A stretch of 64,000 nt of DNA, from positions 1,550,001-1,614,000 of the forward strand of contig NZ_PIQJ01000001.1 in the NCBI RefSeq assembly GCF_004214835.1. Reading direction: 5' to 3'. Below are positions 27,076-36,641 of the stretch, one piece after another (position 1 is the first letter of the stretch; every line of letters starts with the position of its first letter). The notes beneath the pieces are model-generated. The model was not told the DNA's origin, did no database searches, and saw only the letters and a program-made list of their open reading frames with translations. Source of the stretch: Pseudidiomarina tainanensis (lineage in GTDB: Bacteria > Pseudomonadota > Gammaproteobacteria > Enterobacterales > Alteromonadaceae). Both the position numbers and the translations under genes were made by a program.

Positions 27076-29323
27076 CGATACAATTACGTCCCTGCTCTTT
27101 TGCCAGATATAGAGCTCTGTCAGCATGTTTTAATAACTCTGCAGAGCTCTCTTCTTTACTTAATTCCGTAACACCAATACTGACTGTAATTCTCGCTTGC
27201 TCAAACTTGGCAATACGTAACTTTTCAATCGCCACGCGAATCCGCTCAAGCACTTGCAATGCATCGCTTATTCGTGTTTGTGGGAAAATAATCGCAAACT
27301 CTTCCCCCCCCCAACGGGCAACGCCATCAACTTCACGAACAAGGCTCTGTAGCAGCTTTGCGACGTGCTTCAGCACTTCATCACCGCCCGTATGTAAGTA
27401 GGTATCGTTAATTTGTTTGAAATAATCGATATCAATAAGCGCCACACTCAATGGTGTACCATAGCGGCGGCTATTGTGTAATTCATGATCGAGTTGCTGG
27501 TCAAATGAGCGACGATTCGCCAGCCCTGTTAATGAATCTCGCAGAGCCATCGCTTCAAGCTCTTGTGTCTTTTTCTGAACTAAGCGCTGTAAACGGCGTT
27601 TGGTGTATTGCAGCGTACGAATACGCAAGTGCAACGCAATACTCACGAACGCAATCACGGTTAGTGAGAAAGTAAACCAAAACCATGGCTGTTGATAAAA
27701 GAATGCTGATTTGTGTAGGGTAAAACGCGTGGCTTCAGACCAATCCCCACCCGGATAACGACTGCGCACCATAAACTCGTAATCGCCCGGCGGTAGCGCA
27801 GTGTATGCCGTTTCTAATTGATTGCCGCGGTTAATCCAATGCAAATCATAACCAACTAGCTTAACTTGATACAGCAAGGCTTCCGGCATGTGATAGCCGA
27901 GCGCAACATAACGAAACTCAGTGCGTGTATTACCTGCTTCAATTCGTTTATCAGTCCCTAGTTCACCGTTATCCGTCGTTATCGACTCAATAATCGGGGC
28001 CGGCGCATGGCTGTTGTATTCTGCTACCACTCGTGGGTCGACCATCACTGCACCAAGCGCAGATGCAAACCACAACCGTCCATGCTTATCGATAATCGAC
28101 GCCGGTCCTCCAGTAGTCAGTTGTCGACTGACCATGCCATCAACCTCGGTGAATAACTGGTAGTTAATGGTAACCCGATTATCAATCATCCACTTTTCAA
28201 GGTCACTCTTTGCGATACGCAAAATGCCTCGTGCACCGCCAAGCCAGAGGTTATCGTCAGCATCAAAATTAATCGTAAAGGTCTTATCAAAAGGCAAGCC
28301 GTCGCGACGCGATAGCCATTGCCAATCATTTCCATTTAAAGAACGCGACAACATACCGTGATCGGTGGCAAACCAGATACGATTATTATGAAAGGTGCCT
28401 GAAAAAATGTTGCTCGCGCCAGTAAATGTGGCAAGTTCAATAGGTTCTGGCTGCCAAGTCCCGTCGCTTAGTGGGCGGAAATAACTTAAAGATTGTGTCG
28501 AGCTCACCCATAATGCGCCATTGCCATCAATAGTAACCGACGACACAAAATCAGCCGCCATACCATCAGCAACAGTATAGTGGCGCACTACATCGAGCGA
28601 ACCTAGCGAGCTTCTGACCAAATATAATCCTTTCGCTGTGCCAACCAAGATCAAATCGGTTTGCGACATAGGTAAAACGACGCGTATTTCATTGCTCGCA
28701 AGGCCGAGCTTTCGATTCAAACGGGCAGTAACTTTGCCGTTGGTCAGCTGAAACAATCCTTCCGTATAACTGCCAATATAGACAACATCAGTGTCGCCAT
28801 GAGCCAGACTTAGCACCGATAGTGCGGCAAGTTGAGGGTCGCCATTAACGGCTTCAAAAGCGATAGCGCCACTTTCACTGCTGAGTTGACGACTGATACC
28901 ATCATTTGTGCCCACCCAAATATGCCCAGCGCTATCGGTATTAACCGAACGAACGTATGCACCTCTAAGGCCATGATTTGGCGTAAAGCTGCGGAACAAA
29001 GCTTCACGTATCTGAACCAGCCCACCGTGAGTCCCTATCCAAATGGTGCCATTTTGTTCTGTGAAAATATCAAGAACGTGTGAGTTAGGAAGTCCATTTT
29101 CAATACTGAGCCAGTCTTCTGAATCATGACAAAGTCGGCCGATACCGCGTGCAAACGTACCAATCAACAAACAACCATCGCTGGCTTCACTGAGGGCGGT
29201 GACACGATCTTTCATCGGATATGGCCAAGCCTCAAAATCATCAGCCTCGGGTGCTAAATAGAACAACCCATCATCATTTGCGACAATCAACGTTCCGTTA
29301 TTAAGCCTTGTAAATGCGCGCAC
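27065..29323 (-). CDS. diguanylate cyclase with propeller sensor, C-terminal part of a frameshifted gene
   Basis: A 752-codon frame holding most of a two-component-regulator-like sensor. Beta-propeller repeats (GTIWIGTHGGL, GHIWVGTNDGI) cover residues 1-420 and a Y_Y_Y domain about 440-530. One transmembrane helix (about 540-562), a short coiled coil and a GGDEF domain (about 593-752) follow. The active motif RWGGEEF (672-676) and the inhibitory RxxD site (Arg663, Asp666) are intact. It lacks a signal peptide and its first usable start is GTG. The missing N-terminus is the frame at 29344-30003, in another phase. A G9 run lies inside the GGEEF codons. If joined, the protein would be about 980 residues and would make c-di-GMP in response to a periplasmic signal. 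Confidence 0.85.
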   Translation of the reverse strand: MRAFTRLNNGTLIVANDDGLFYLAPEADDFEAWPYPMKDRVTALSEASDGCLLIGTFARGIGRLCHDSEDWLSIENGLPNSHVLDIFTEQNGTIWIGTHGGLVQIREALFRSFTPNHGLRGAYVRSVNTDSAGHIWVGTNDGISRQLSSESGAIAFEAVNGDPQLAALSVLSLAHGDTDVVYIGSYTEGLFQLTNGKVTARLNRKLGLASNEIRVVLPMSQTDLILVGTAKGLYLVRSSLGSLDVVRHYTVADGMAADFVSSVTIDGNGALWVSSTQSLSYFRPLSDGTWQPEPIELATFTGASNIFSGTFHNNRIWFATDHGMLSRSLNGNDWQWLSRRDGLPFDKTFTINFDADDNLWLGGARGILRIAKSDLEKWMIDNRVTINYQLFTEVDGMVSRQLTTGGPASIIDKHGRLWFASALGAVMVDPRVVAEYNSHAPAPIIESITTDNGELGTDKRIEAGNTRTEFRYVALGYHMPEALLYQVKLVGYDLHWINRGNQLETAYTALPPGDYEFMVRSRYPGGDWSEATRFTLHKSAFFYQQPWFWFTFSLTVIAFVSIALHLRIRTLQYTKRRLQRLVQKKTQELEAMALRDSLTGLANRRSFDQQLDHELHNSRRYGTPLSVALIDIDYFKQINDTYLHTGGDEVLKHVAKLLQSLVREVDGVARWGGEEFAIIFPQTRISDALQVLERIRVAIEKLRIAKFEQARITVSIGVTELSKEESSAELLKHADRALYLAKEQGRNCIVTD

Positions 29324-29343
29324 CTGTGCTTGCGAGATTGAGT

Positions 29344-30003
29344 CTACCGAAATATAAAAGAATCGGTTTTTTCATCGAAATACGCGGCGCCACGGCGAGT
29401 TCCGACGTACAGTCGCGCGTCATGTTCGCCGGTAGTAGGTGTCGCAAATAATCGAAAGGTAAAATCAGTGGGAAGCCCGTCGGCTGTTGTATAGTGCACT
29501 GCGCTACCGTTATCAGATAATCGATAAACGCCCTTCGCGGTTGCCGCCCAGCGAATATTATTGTGGTCAACAATAGTATCAAACACAAAATTGGCGCCAA
29601 TAACTTGCGGCGTCCAAGATTGCTTATCGTAAGTCACCACACTTCCTCGTGGCCCACTAAAAATAAGCTTTTGCTGTAACGCATCGTATTCAACACTTAA
29701 TGCGCCTGATTCACGCATTTTCGTGACTGTCGTATCATCGTAAATTTTGAACGACCGACCGTTATAGCGAACCGGGCCTTCCCATGTTGCTAGCCACAAA
29801 TAACCTTCCTGCGACTGGGTGATGCGGTTGATTGAGTTATGCGGTAATCCATCGCGTGTATTCCAGCTACGCAAAGCGTACTGGTTTAGAGGAATTGAGG
29901 ATTGTTCTAGGGACTGACTGAGAGGGAGTGATTGAAAAGATGCGAGCGTAGTGGTACTCAATATGGCAGCAAGGCCAAGTATCCCCAAACGCCAAAAGTG
30001 CAT
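29344..30003 (-). CDS. N-terminal part of the split propeller-sensor diguanylate cyclase
   Basis: A 219-codon frame with a signal peptide (MHFWRLGILGLAAILSTTTL), then the typical start of such sensors, WNTRDGLPHNSINRITQ and GYLWLATWEGPVRYNG. The propeller repeats break off at DSFIFR followed by TAG. The next 752 codons in a shifted frame continue the propeller. One extra base in the A6 run (plus-strand T6 at 29367-29372) or in the nearby T4 run (29356-29359 on the plus strand, read as A) would join the two frames. It is thus either a pseudogene, a switchable gene or a sequencing error. Alone this fragment would be a useless periplasmic stub. Confidence 0.8.
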   Translation of the reverse strand: MHFWRLGILGLAAILSTTTLASFQSLPLSQSLEQSSIPLNQYALRSWNTRDGLPHNSINRITQSQEGYLWLATWEGPVRYNGRSFKIYDDTTVTKMRESGALSVEYDALQQKLIFSGPRGSVVTYDKQSWTPQVIGANFVFDTIVDHNNIRWAATAKGVYRLSDNGSAVHYTTADGLPTDFTFRLFATPTTGEHDARLYVGTRRGAAYFDEKTDSFIFR

Positions 30004-30044
30004 TTTCTACACTCCCTGTTTTATAATTTTTATTGACCATTTAT

Positions 30045-30809
30045 CTACAACGAATCAAATGGCACCTCTGCCAGTTCTTCAAGTTCTGGCTTAGCTAAAT
30101 AATACCCTTGAAACAAGTGAATACCAAGATTTAATAGGCAATCTAATTCAGCTTGGGTCTCAACACCTTCAGCTAATACTTGTGAGCCTTGAAGTTGGCA
30201 AATTTTTACAACGTCTCGAACCACCTTTTGCTTTTCTTCACATTGCTCAATGTCACGTATTAACAACATGTCGAGTTTTAAAATGTCAGGCCGCAAATCA
30301 GTCAGCCAATCTATTCTGGAAAAACCTGAACCATAATCGTCAATGGCCGTTTTAAAGCCACGTTTAGAGTAACTGCTAAAAATACGCTGAAGATGATCCT
30401 TATCTATAATTTGCTCACTTTCAGTTACTTCAAATATCAATTTTGTCAAATCAAAATCATACATATCCGCCGCTTCTATAGTGGCTTTAATACATGTTTC
30501 GGGGTTATAAACAGCATTTGGTAAAAAGTTGATATTCAAGTAAGTCTCGCATCCTAAACGCGCTGCTGTTTCAATGGCTTTTACTCGGCAGGCTTGATCG
30601 AAGTAGTAACGATTATTTTCATTTATTCGTTCAAATACCCAACCCGCGCCCTGTCCCTCGGGGCCTCGCACTAAAGCTTCGTAAGAAACTATTTGCTTCT
30701 TCTGCCAATCCACAATGGGCTGAAACGCCATGCGAATTTCGAATCCTAAAGACACGCCACTCAAGCAGTCTCGGCAGGTTTGTTGCTTTATCGAATCAGG
30801 AAAGTCCAT
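30045..30809 (-). CDS. EAL domain c-di-GMP phosphodiesterase
   Basis: A 254-residue stand-alone EAL protein that should hydrolyse c-di-GMP to pGpG in the cytoplasm. All catalytic positions are visible: Glu44 in YEALVRG, Asn94, Glu127 in FEVTE, Asp157-Asp158 in AIDDYGSG, Lys178 in LKLD, and Glu214/Glu217 in LAEGVET. The N-terminus has a CRDC pair and lacks a sensor domain. The sequence style resembles the EAL parts of BLUF-EAL proteins. It lies 40 bases upstream of the diguanylate cyclase on the same strand, so opposite c-di-GMP activities may share a transcript. Confidence 0.93.
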   Translation of the reverse strand: MDFPDSIKQQTCRDCLSGVSLGFEIRMAFQPIVDWQKKQIVSYEALVRGPEGQGAGWVFERINENNRYYFDQACRVKAIETAARLGCETYLNINFLPNAVYNPETCIKATIEAADMYDFDLTKLIFEVTESEQIIDKDHLQRIFSSYSKRGFKTAIDDYGSGFSRIDWLTDLRPDILKLDMLLIRDIEQCEEKQKVVRDVVKICQLQGSQVLAEGVETQAELDCLLNLGIHLFQGYYLAKPELEELAEVPFDSL

Positions 30810-30892
30810 AGTTGCCTTTACGTTTAATGAAGCTAGTCAACAGTTATCGTCACATATACGCAGAGCTTTAGCAATTTAGTTTAATTATTCAT

Positions 30893-30919
30893 AAAAAAAG
30901 GCCAGCAGAGCCGGCCTTT
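30893..30919 (-). terminator. intrinsic terminator after bkd operon
   Basis: The stem AAAGGCC/GGCCTTT, extended by a GC pairing inside, is followed on the minus strand by seven T, 17 bases after the bkdB stop. Confidence 0.85.
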
Positions 30920-30935
30920 CTAATACCTGTTAGCA

Positions 30936-32504
30936 TTATTTCATGTGCACTAACATGCTGGTAGGGTCTTCGAGGAACTCCTGCCAACGTTTGTTAAAGC
31001 GCGCAATAGTTCCACCATCGATAATACGGTGATCACCAGACCAACTTGCAGTCATGATCTTACGCGCGACCACGTTGCCATTTGCATCGAACCGCGGCAA
31101 CTCTTGCACTTTACCAAGCGCAACAATCGCGGCTTCAGGCTTATTAATGATAGGCGTTGCCACCGTACCACCAATCACCCCAATATTTGAGATAGAAATC
31201 GTTCCACCCTTCATATCTTCTTGAGCGACGCGGCCTTCGCGAGCAGCTTGAGTCAAGCGCGTTACTTCTTGCGCAACCTCGATAATGCTCTTGTTTTGCA
31301 CTTGCTTCACATTCGGAACTAACAAGCCAATTTTGGTATCGACAGCCATACCAATGTTGTGGTCGTCAAAATACGTGATTTCTGTACAGTCCTCATTCAC
31401 CTGCGCATTCATCACAGGGAACTCTTTTAACGCAAGCGACAATGCTTTGATAAAAAACGGCATCATGGTGATGCGAATGCCGTCGTCGGCATAACGTTCT
31501 TTTAATTGCTTTTGCAATGCCATTACGTTGGTCAAATCGAATTCATCGGCGTAGGTGAAATGCGGAATGGTGCTTACCGATTTCATCATTTGTTTCGCCA
31601 TAGCTGCTTTTACGCCGCGAATTGGTTCAACACGCGTACCGCCTGCTTTCGTTTCTGTTACAGTGGCAGTATTTGCCGCAGCCGTTGCTGGCGCAGCTTG
31701 CTCACCATTGGCGAATGCTTCAACATCCTCTTTCATGACGCGACCCTTCGCGCCGGAGCCTGACACCTGGCTGATATCTACATCAAGCTCACGTGCACGA
31801 CGGCGCACTGCTGGGCTCGCAATCGCTTTCCCTTGACGCGCAGCCGTTGGCGCTACAGCACTTCCAGCTTGCGCGTGTGTCGCAGTTGAAGCAGATGATG
31901 AACTTGGTGCTGCTGGTTTTGATTCAGCAGACGTTGTGTTAGTTGAACTGCCTGCAACACGAATCGCAAATAATGGCTCATGCACCTTAGCAATATCACC
32001 TTGCTTGTAATAAAGCTTTTCAACGACACCATCTTCTTTTGCGGGTATTTGCACCAAGGCTTTATCGGTCATCACATCAACAACCGGCTGGTCTTCTTTG
32101 ATGCTATCGCCTTCTTTCACTTGCCATTCAACGATTTCGCACTCAACGATACCTTCACCGATATCAGGCAAAATAAAGTCGGTAACGCTACTTTCAGTAT
32201 TGTTTTGCGCTGGTGCTGACTCTTGTTTCGGCTCAGGTGCAGACGGCTTTTCCGCCGTGTCTCCTGCACCACTATCAATTGCGAACAAAGGCTCATGAAC
32301 CTTGGCGATATCACCTTTTTCGTAATATAACTTCGCAACAACACCATCTTCTTTGGCCGGGATCTGCACTAAAGCTTTATCGGTCATCACATCAACAACC
32401 GGCTGATCTTCTTTAATGCTGTCACCTTCTTTAACGAGCCACTCAACGATCTCGCACTCGACAATACCTTCGCCGATGTCTGGTAAGATAAAATCTTTAC
32501 TCAT
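30936..32504 (-). CDS. bkdB: branched-chain 2-oxoacid dehydrogenase E2 (dihydrolipoamide acyltransferase)
   Basis: A 522-residue E2 core subunit of the branched-chain keto-acid dehydrogenase complex. Two lipoyl domains (about 3-77 and 108-182) carry the lipoylated lysines Lys43 and Lys148 in VMTDKALV. A peripheral-subunit-binding domain (SPAVRRRARELDVDISQV) is at about 230-265. The catalytic acyltransferase domain ends in SWSGDHRIIDGG with His492 and Asp496. The two lipoyl domains differ at only about four of 73 residues although their codons differ widely. It is the last gene of bkdA1-bkdA2-bkdB. The E3 subunit is not here. Confidence 0.95.
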   Translation of the reverse strand: MSKDFILPDIGEGIVECEIVEWLVKEGDSIKEDQPVVDVMTDKALVQIPAKEDGVVAKLYYEKGDIAKVHEPLFAIDSGAGDTAEKPSAPEPKQESAPAQNNTESSVTDFILPDIGEGIVECEIVEWQVKEGDSIKEDQPVVDVMTDKALVQIPAKEDGVVEKLYYKQGDIAKVHEPLFAIRVAGSSTNTTSAESKPAAPSSSSASTATHAQAGSAVAPTAARQGKAIASPAVRRRARELDVDISQVSGSGAKGRVMKEDVEAFANGEQAAPATAAANTATVTETKAGGTRVEPIRGVKAAMAKQMMKSVSTIPHFTYADEFDLTNVMALQKQLKERYADDGIRITMMPFFIKALSLALKEFPVMNAQVNEDCTEITYFDDHNIGMAVDTKIGLLVPNVKQVQNKSIIEVAQEVTRLTQAAREGRVAQEDMKGGTISISNIGVIGGTVATPIINKPEAAIVALGKVQELPRFDANGNVVARKIMTASWSGDHRIIDGGTIARFNKRWQEFLEDPTSMLVHMK

Positions 32505-32516
32505 ATCAAAGGCCTC

Positions 32517-33494
32517 TTAGTAAGTCATCGAAGCTTTAATGGCTTCGTATACTTTTAAATGATCGACAAAGTATTCTTTCTCGTGGCTTAACGGATACGG
32601 CGTATCTAAACCACATACGCGAGCAATTGGCGATTCAAGGTACAAGAAGCATTCGTCTTGAATGGTTGCCGCCACTTCACTCGCAAAGCCACCAGTAATT
32701 GGTGCCTCTTGCGTGATGACTAAACGACCCGTTTTGCGGACTGATTCAGCAACGGTTTCAACATCCCACGGAAGAATGCTAACCAAATCGATTACTTCGC
32801 AATCGATGCCGTCGTTGGCTGCCATTTCAGCTGCTTTCTCGGCCATTTCAACCTGTGCACCCCAAGCAAGAACGGTAATATCTTTACCTTCTTTCACCAC
32901 GTCAGCTTTGCCCAGCTCAAGCGTGTACTCTTCTTCTGGAACTTCACCAACCGACGCACGATAAAGACGCTTCGGCTCCATGAACAACACTGGGTTCTTG
33001 TCGAAAATAGCGCTCAATAACAAGCCTTTTGCCATGTATGGGTTACGTGGCATAACAATCTTCAATCCAGGTGTATGCGCAAAGTATGCTTCTGGTGACT
33101 GTGAGTGGTAATGACCACCCGCAATGCCGCCGCCGTACGGCGTACGAATGGTTAAACCACCCACATCAAATTCGTTACCAGAACGATAGCGAAATTTCGC
33201 TGATTCATTCACGATTTGGTCAAATGCAGGGAAGATATAGTCACCGAATTGAATTTCGGCAATCGCATAACTACCTTGCGAGGCTAAGCCATTGGCAAAG
33301 CCTAGAATACCTTGCTCGACAAGTGGCGTATTGAAGTTACGGTGACGCCCGTACTTCTCAGTTAGTCCAGAAGTCGCGCGGAATACGCCACCAAAAGCAC
33401 CGGTGTCTTCACCAAAGCTATAAACTTTGTCGCTTTTCGCCATAGCGATATCAAGCGCATTATTGATGGCTTGTAAGAGATTCATCTTGGCCAT
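32517..33494 (-). CDS. bkdA2: branched-chain 2-oxoacid dehydrogenase E1 beta
   Basis: A 325-residue transketolase-like E1 beta subunit. It starts [20 protein letters not shown] and has [32 protein letters not shown] and [20 protein letters not shown], the usual BCKDH beta pattern. With BkdA1 it decarboxylates the keto acids of valine, leucine and isoleucine using thiamine diphosphate. Its start abuts the bkdA1 stop (one base shared), and it lies 12 bases before bkdB. Confidence 0.95.
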   Translation of the reverse strand: MAKMNLLQAINNALDIAMAKSDKVYSFGEDTGAFGGVFRATSGLTEKYGRHRNFNTPLVEQGILGFANGLASQGSYAIAEIQFGDYIFPAFDQIVNESAKFRYRSGNEFDVGGLTIRTPYGGGIAGGHYHSQSPEAYFAHTPGLKIVMPRNPYMAKGLLLSAIFDKNPVLFMEPKRLYRASVGEVPEEEYTLELGKADVVKEGKDITVLAWGAQVEMAEKAAEMAANDGIDCEVIDLVSILPWDVETVAESVRKTGRLVITQEAPITGGFASEVAATIQDECFLYLESPIARVCGLDTPYPLSHEKEYFVDHLKVYEAIKASMTY

Positions 33495-34693
33495 TATTTG
33501 TCACCTCCATCAATACGCGACGCAGTTTTCGGATAAGCTTCCGGGTATTTGCGGATATGCGCTTTTAGCGCCTCAAGCTGCTTCTTGAGATGCTTAGGTG
33601 GGGTGTCATAAACGTCTTCAATGATTTCATCAATATGCGGCACAGGTACGGTTTCTGCAGACTTCAATGCAGCCAATACCGCAGCCTTTTTCTCATCGTA
33701 ATTCTGCTGCGCTTCTTCTTCGCTAATCCAGCCTTGGTTTTGTAACCATTTTTGGAAACGTACAACCGGATCTTTAGCGCGCCACGCATTCTCTTCTTCG
33801 CGTGTACGATAACCCGTTGGGTCATCCGAGGTTGAGTGACCCGCCATACGGTAGCTCATACCTTCAATCAGCACTGGCTCGTTTTCTTCTACGGCTAATT
33901 TACGCGCTAATTGCGTCGCTTGATATACGGCAAATACATCGTTACCGTCAACACGAATGGTCTTCATGCCATAGGCAACACCGCGCGGTGCAATGCCATC
34001 ACCAGCATATTGTTCGCCCTGCGATGGCGTCGAAATCGCATAACCGTTGTTACGGCAGAAAAATATAGCTGGTACTTTGTAAACCGCGGCCATATTCAAT
34101 GCGGCATGGAAATCACCTTCAGAAGCAGCACCTTCACCAAAGTAACAAATCGTACAGTTGCCTGACTTGTCCATTTTTTGGCCATAGGCGTAACCAGTAG
34201 CCTGAGGAATCTGAGTTGCAAGTGGCGAGGCAATGGTCATGAAATTGAGTTCAGCACAACCGTAATGCACAGGCATTTGGCGACCTTTACCAAGATCACG
34301 TTCGTTCGAGAATAGCTGATTCATGAACTGCTCAACCGTAAAGCCACGGAACGCTAATGCGCCTTGCTCACGGTATTGTCCCATGATCATATCTTGATCA
34401 CTCAGAGCAGCCGCGGAACCAATACTGGCCGCTTCTTCACCAAGTGAGGACAGGTAGAAACTGATCCGGCCTTGGCGCTGCGCAGCAATCATGCGCTCAT
34501 CCAAAATGCGGATAAATTGCATCGTGTCGAAAATCTTCAGGGCGAGCTCTTTGTCCATTTCTGGCTGCTCAGCACCTTTACGAATGGTACCGTCCTCTGC
34601 GAGGATTTGTAGCATTGGAATCTTCAGCGCCGAACCGTCAATAAACTGCGGTTTGGTCACGATGTCCAACTGATGTTGTTTATCTTTCGCCAT
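33494..34693 (-). CDS. bkdA1: branched-chain 2-oxoacid dehydrogenase E1 alpha
   Basis: A 399-residue E1 alpha subunit. The thiamine diphosphate motif runs from [14 protein letters not shown] to [11 protein letters not shown]. The phospho-loop-like segment [16 protein letters not shown] is typical of the BCKDH group and distinguishes it from pyruvate dehydrogenase. It is the first gene of the bkd operon, with a candidate LiuR-type site 38 bases upstream. It supplies branched acyl-CoAs for energy and for iso-branched fatty acids, which are abundant in Idiomarinaceae. Confidence 0.95.
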   Translation of the reverse strand: MAKDKQHQLDIVTKPQFIDGSALKIPMLQILAEDGTIRKGAEQPEMDKELALKIFDTMQFIRILDERMIAAQRQGRISFYLSSLGEEAASIGSAAALSDQDMIMGQYREQGALAFRGFTVEQFMNQLFSNERDLGKGRQMPVHYGCAELNFMTIASPLATQIPQATGYAYGQKMDKSGNCTICYFGEGAASEGDFHAALNMAAVYKVPAIFFCRNNGYAISTPSQGEQYAGDGIAPRGVAYGMKTIRVDGNDVFAVYQATQLARKLAVEENEPVLIEGMSYRMAGHSTSDDPTGYRTREEENAWRAKDPVVRFQKWLQNQGWISEEEAQQNYDEKKAAVLAALKSAETVPVPHIDEIIEDVYDTPPKHLKKQLEALKAHIRKYPEAYPKTASRIDGGDK

Positions 34694-34730
34694 AACTTTC
34701 TCGTTCTAAGAAAAATTGCGCACACTTTAC

Positions 34731-34748
34731 CTTTACGTCAACTGACAT
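34731..34748 (-). promoter_or_regulatory. possible LiuR-type operator before bkdA1
   Basis: The 18-mer ctttacgtcaactgacat matches the palindrome CTTTACGTTAACGTAAAG at about 13 positions, all of the left half and part of the right. LiuR controls leucine and isovalerate degradation genes in related bacteria. The match is weak on one side. Confidence 0.3.
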
Positions 34749-34779
34749 GCAAACAAGGTGCGTCATAAAAATCTAAAAA

Positions 34780-35835
34780 TCAGACCAGTTTCAGGTTCTC
34801 AACTGGCATCGGTACAACAGTGAGTAAAGCACGTTGCCCCAGGGCTACTTTCGCATTAGGGAAGATAATCCGCTCACCCGGCTGTTCCACTGTATATTCA
34901 TTCTCACCGTCTACTGCTAACAAGTGTCCCAGCTCGAACTCGGTAAAGTTAGCAACGTCATCGGCAAAATTGAGACGGAAGTCTTCAGCCGTTCGGTCAA
35001 TAGAACGACTTACGTCATAAACATGGTGACGGTTGCTATCGAAAGCCGGAAGATCAATTTCAGTTGTACTAATAAGTTTACGGAACATGGCATCGGCGTC
35101 AGCAAAGCGACTCATGTCATTCTCACCAAACGGCCGAACTTTACCCAATTCTACCGTGAAAGCGTCAGCTTGGTGTTCACGAACACTGTAATAGCTGAAT
35201 GTCGTGGTTGGCGCTTGATTCAATAAGATCGTGTCAACACCACATTCAGCTAAATAGGTTAGCTGCTCCATTTTGTATGGACCACCGTGCGTAAATGGAT
35301 AAACCGCGAACTTTTCGTGCGCTGAATCACGAATTGCCGTATGTAAGTCGTAATGATAGCGGCGCTGTTGTTGATAAAAACGCGTGACGTATTGTTCAAG
35401 CTTAGCGGCGCGTCGATGTTCTGGAGTATTCCCCTGTTTATGAGCACCACTAAACAATCGATTCATATTCACATCAATAAACCGGGTACCATTCACAATC
35501 GCTGCTGGATTAGCAATTAGAAATAAAGTTCGATGTGTCACCTGTAGCTTGCCGGCAAGTATATCTGTCAGCATATCTCGCACAATTTCGATAGGCGCCG
35601 TTTCATCGCCATGCACTGCGCAAGAAAAAATCACGTCTTTGTCGCCGGGTTGATCAGGTTCTACTGCGATAACACCCGCATCCCAAAATTCGATTTGGGT
35701 TGCGCCGACACGCACTGATTTCCCCACTAAAGTCTCGCCGTCATAAGGCCCAAGTACATCCGGAAGGTCAGGCAAAACCTTCCCAGTTGCTTCGAAATAA
35801 CTCGCAATCGTCCACTTCAGTACATCAAGTGTCAC
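34780..35835 (-). CDS. astE: succinylglutamate desuccinylase
   Basis: A 351-residue AstE/aspartoacylase family zinc amidohydrolase. The zinc ligands are seen in CAVHGDETAP (His-x-x-Glu) and later in YHYDLHTAIRDS. It cleaves N-succinylglutamate to glutamate and succinate, the last step of the arginine succinyltransferase pathway. The N-terminus and the C-terminal beta domain match AstE length (E. coli 322). The other ast genes are not in the window. It overlaps the DUF599 gene by one base, suggesting a two-gene operon. Confidence 0.92.
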   Translation of the reverse strand: MTLDVLKWTIASYFEATGKVLPDLPDVLGPYDGETLVGKSVRVGATQIEFWDAGVIAVEPDQPGDKDVIFSCAVHGDETAPIEIVRDMLTDILAGKLQVTHRTLFLIANPAAIVNGTRFIDVNMNRLFSGAHKQGNTPEHRRAAKLEQYVTRFYQQQRRYHYDLHTAIRDSAHEKFAVYPFTHGGPYKMEQLTYLAECGVDTILLNQAPTTTFSYYSVREHQADAFTVELGKVRPFGENDMSRFADADAMFRKLISTTEIDLPAFDSNRHHVYDVSRSIDRTAEDFRLNFADDVANFTEFELGHLLAVDGENEYTVEQPGERIIFPNAKVALGQRALLTVVPMPVENLKLV

Positions 35836-36563
35836 TATGATTCTCCATTATCTTTAATTGGGCCTGGCTCCCAGCCTTTGGTGGCTAGTAGCGCTCTTAA
35901 TACTTTTGAGCGGTATTCACGCCGATATAAAACCAGTACGACAACCGCAGTTGAAGCAATAAATAAGTATGGGTGAATAAACCAACACAGATAAGCCAAA
36001 GCAAAGTAATACGCACGCAAACCGTTATTGTATTCATGGCCAGCTTGATCAATGACCTTGGCAGTTTGGCGTGCGAACACTTCGCGTTGCTCATCGGTGA
36101 AATCGGTCGAGCGATATTGCGGCGCCGCCCCCATCAGTACTGAGACAAAACCAAATTGCCGAATTGACCAGGTAAATTTAAAAAACGCAAATACAAACAA
36201 CAAGGATAGTACGGCTAATTTGAATTGAACTTTATCTGGCGCGGTATCTGCGGTGTAGGGAATTGAATGTAGTACTTCAACCACTTTATCGGCTGACGCC
36301 AGCAAGGTTAGTACACCTGCGAGAACCAAGACTGTTGATGATGCAAAAAACGTGACGGTTCGCTCGACATTTCCAAGTAATGCAGCATCAGCAATCTGGT
36401 GTTCTTTACGCGTTAAGGTGCGCATCCAATCGATACGAAGTTGGCGCAAGATGTGTGACAGACTATAAGTAGTGCGGGCTCGCAGACGTGCAAATTGGGT
36501 GTAGATAACCCAAACAGACACAAAAAATACCAATGCGAGAATATCGATAAGCGCCAAATTCAT
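35835..36563 (-). CDS. DUF599 family membrane protein
   Basis: A 242-residue protein with four hydrophobic segments (near residues 5-22, 75-90, 118-135 and 192-213). It shows the DUF599 pattern YTQFARLRARTTYSLSHILR and a central FFKFTWSIRQFGFVSVLMGAAP. The function of the family is unknown. Its stop shares one base with the astE start, so it is likely the first gene of a DUF599-astE unit. The upstream palindrome at 36586-36613 separates it from the RND operon. Confidence 0.87.
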   Translation of the reverse strand: MNLALIDILALVFFVSVWVIYTQFARLRARTTYSLSHILRQLRIDWMRTLTRKEHQIADAALLGNVERTVTFFASSTVLVLAGVLTLLASADKVVEVLHSIPYTADTAPDKVQFKLAVLSLLFVFAFFKFTWSIRQFGFVSVLMGAAPQYRSTDFTDEQREVFARQTAKVIDQAGHEYNNGLRAYYFALAYLCWFIHPYLFIASTAVVVLVLYRREYRSKVLRALLATKGWEPGPIKDNGES

Positions 36564-36585
36564 GCATGACCTTCCTGTGACTAAA

Positions 36586-36613
36586 ACGCTAGCAGCACAA
36601 TTGCTGCTAGCGT
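36586..36613 (-). terminator. hairpin after the RND efflux operon
   Basis: A perfect 12-bp stem (acgctagcagca and tgctgctagcgt) with a 4-base loop is followed on the minus strand by only four T. It is a plausible but weak terminator 29 bases beyond the RND gene stop. Confidence 0.6.
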
Positions 36614-36641
36614 CAATTAGTGTAAGGTCAATAGTTTAACA

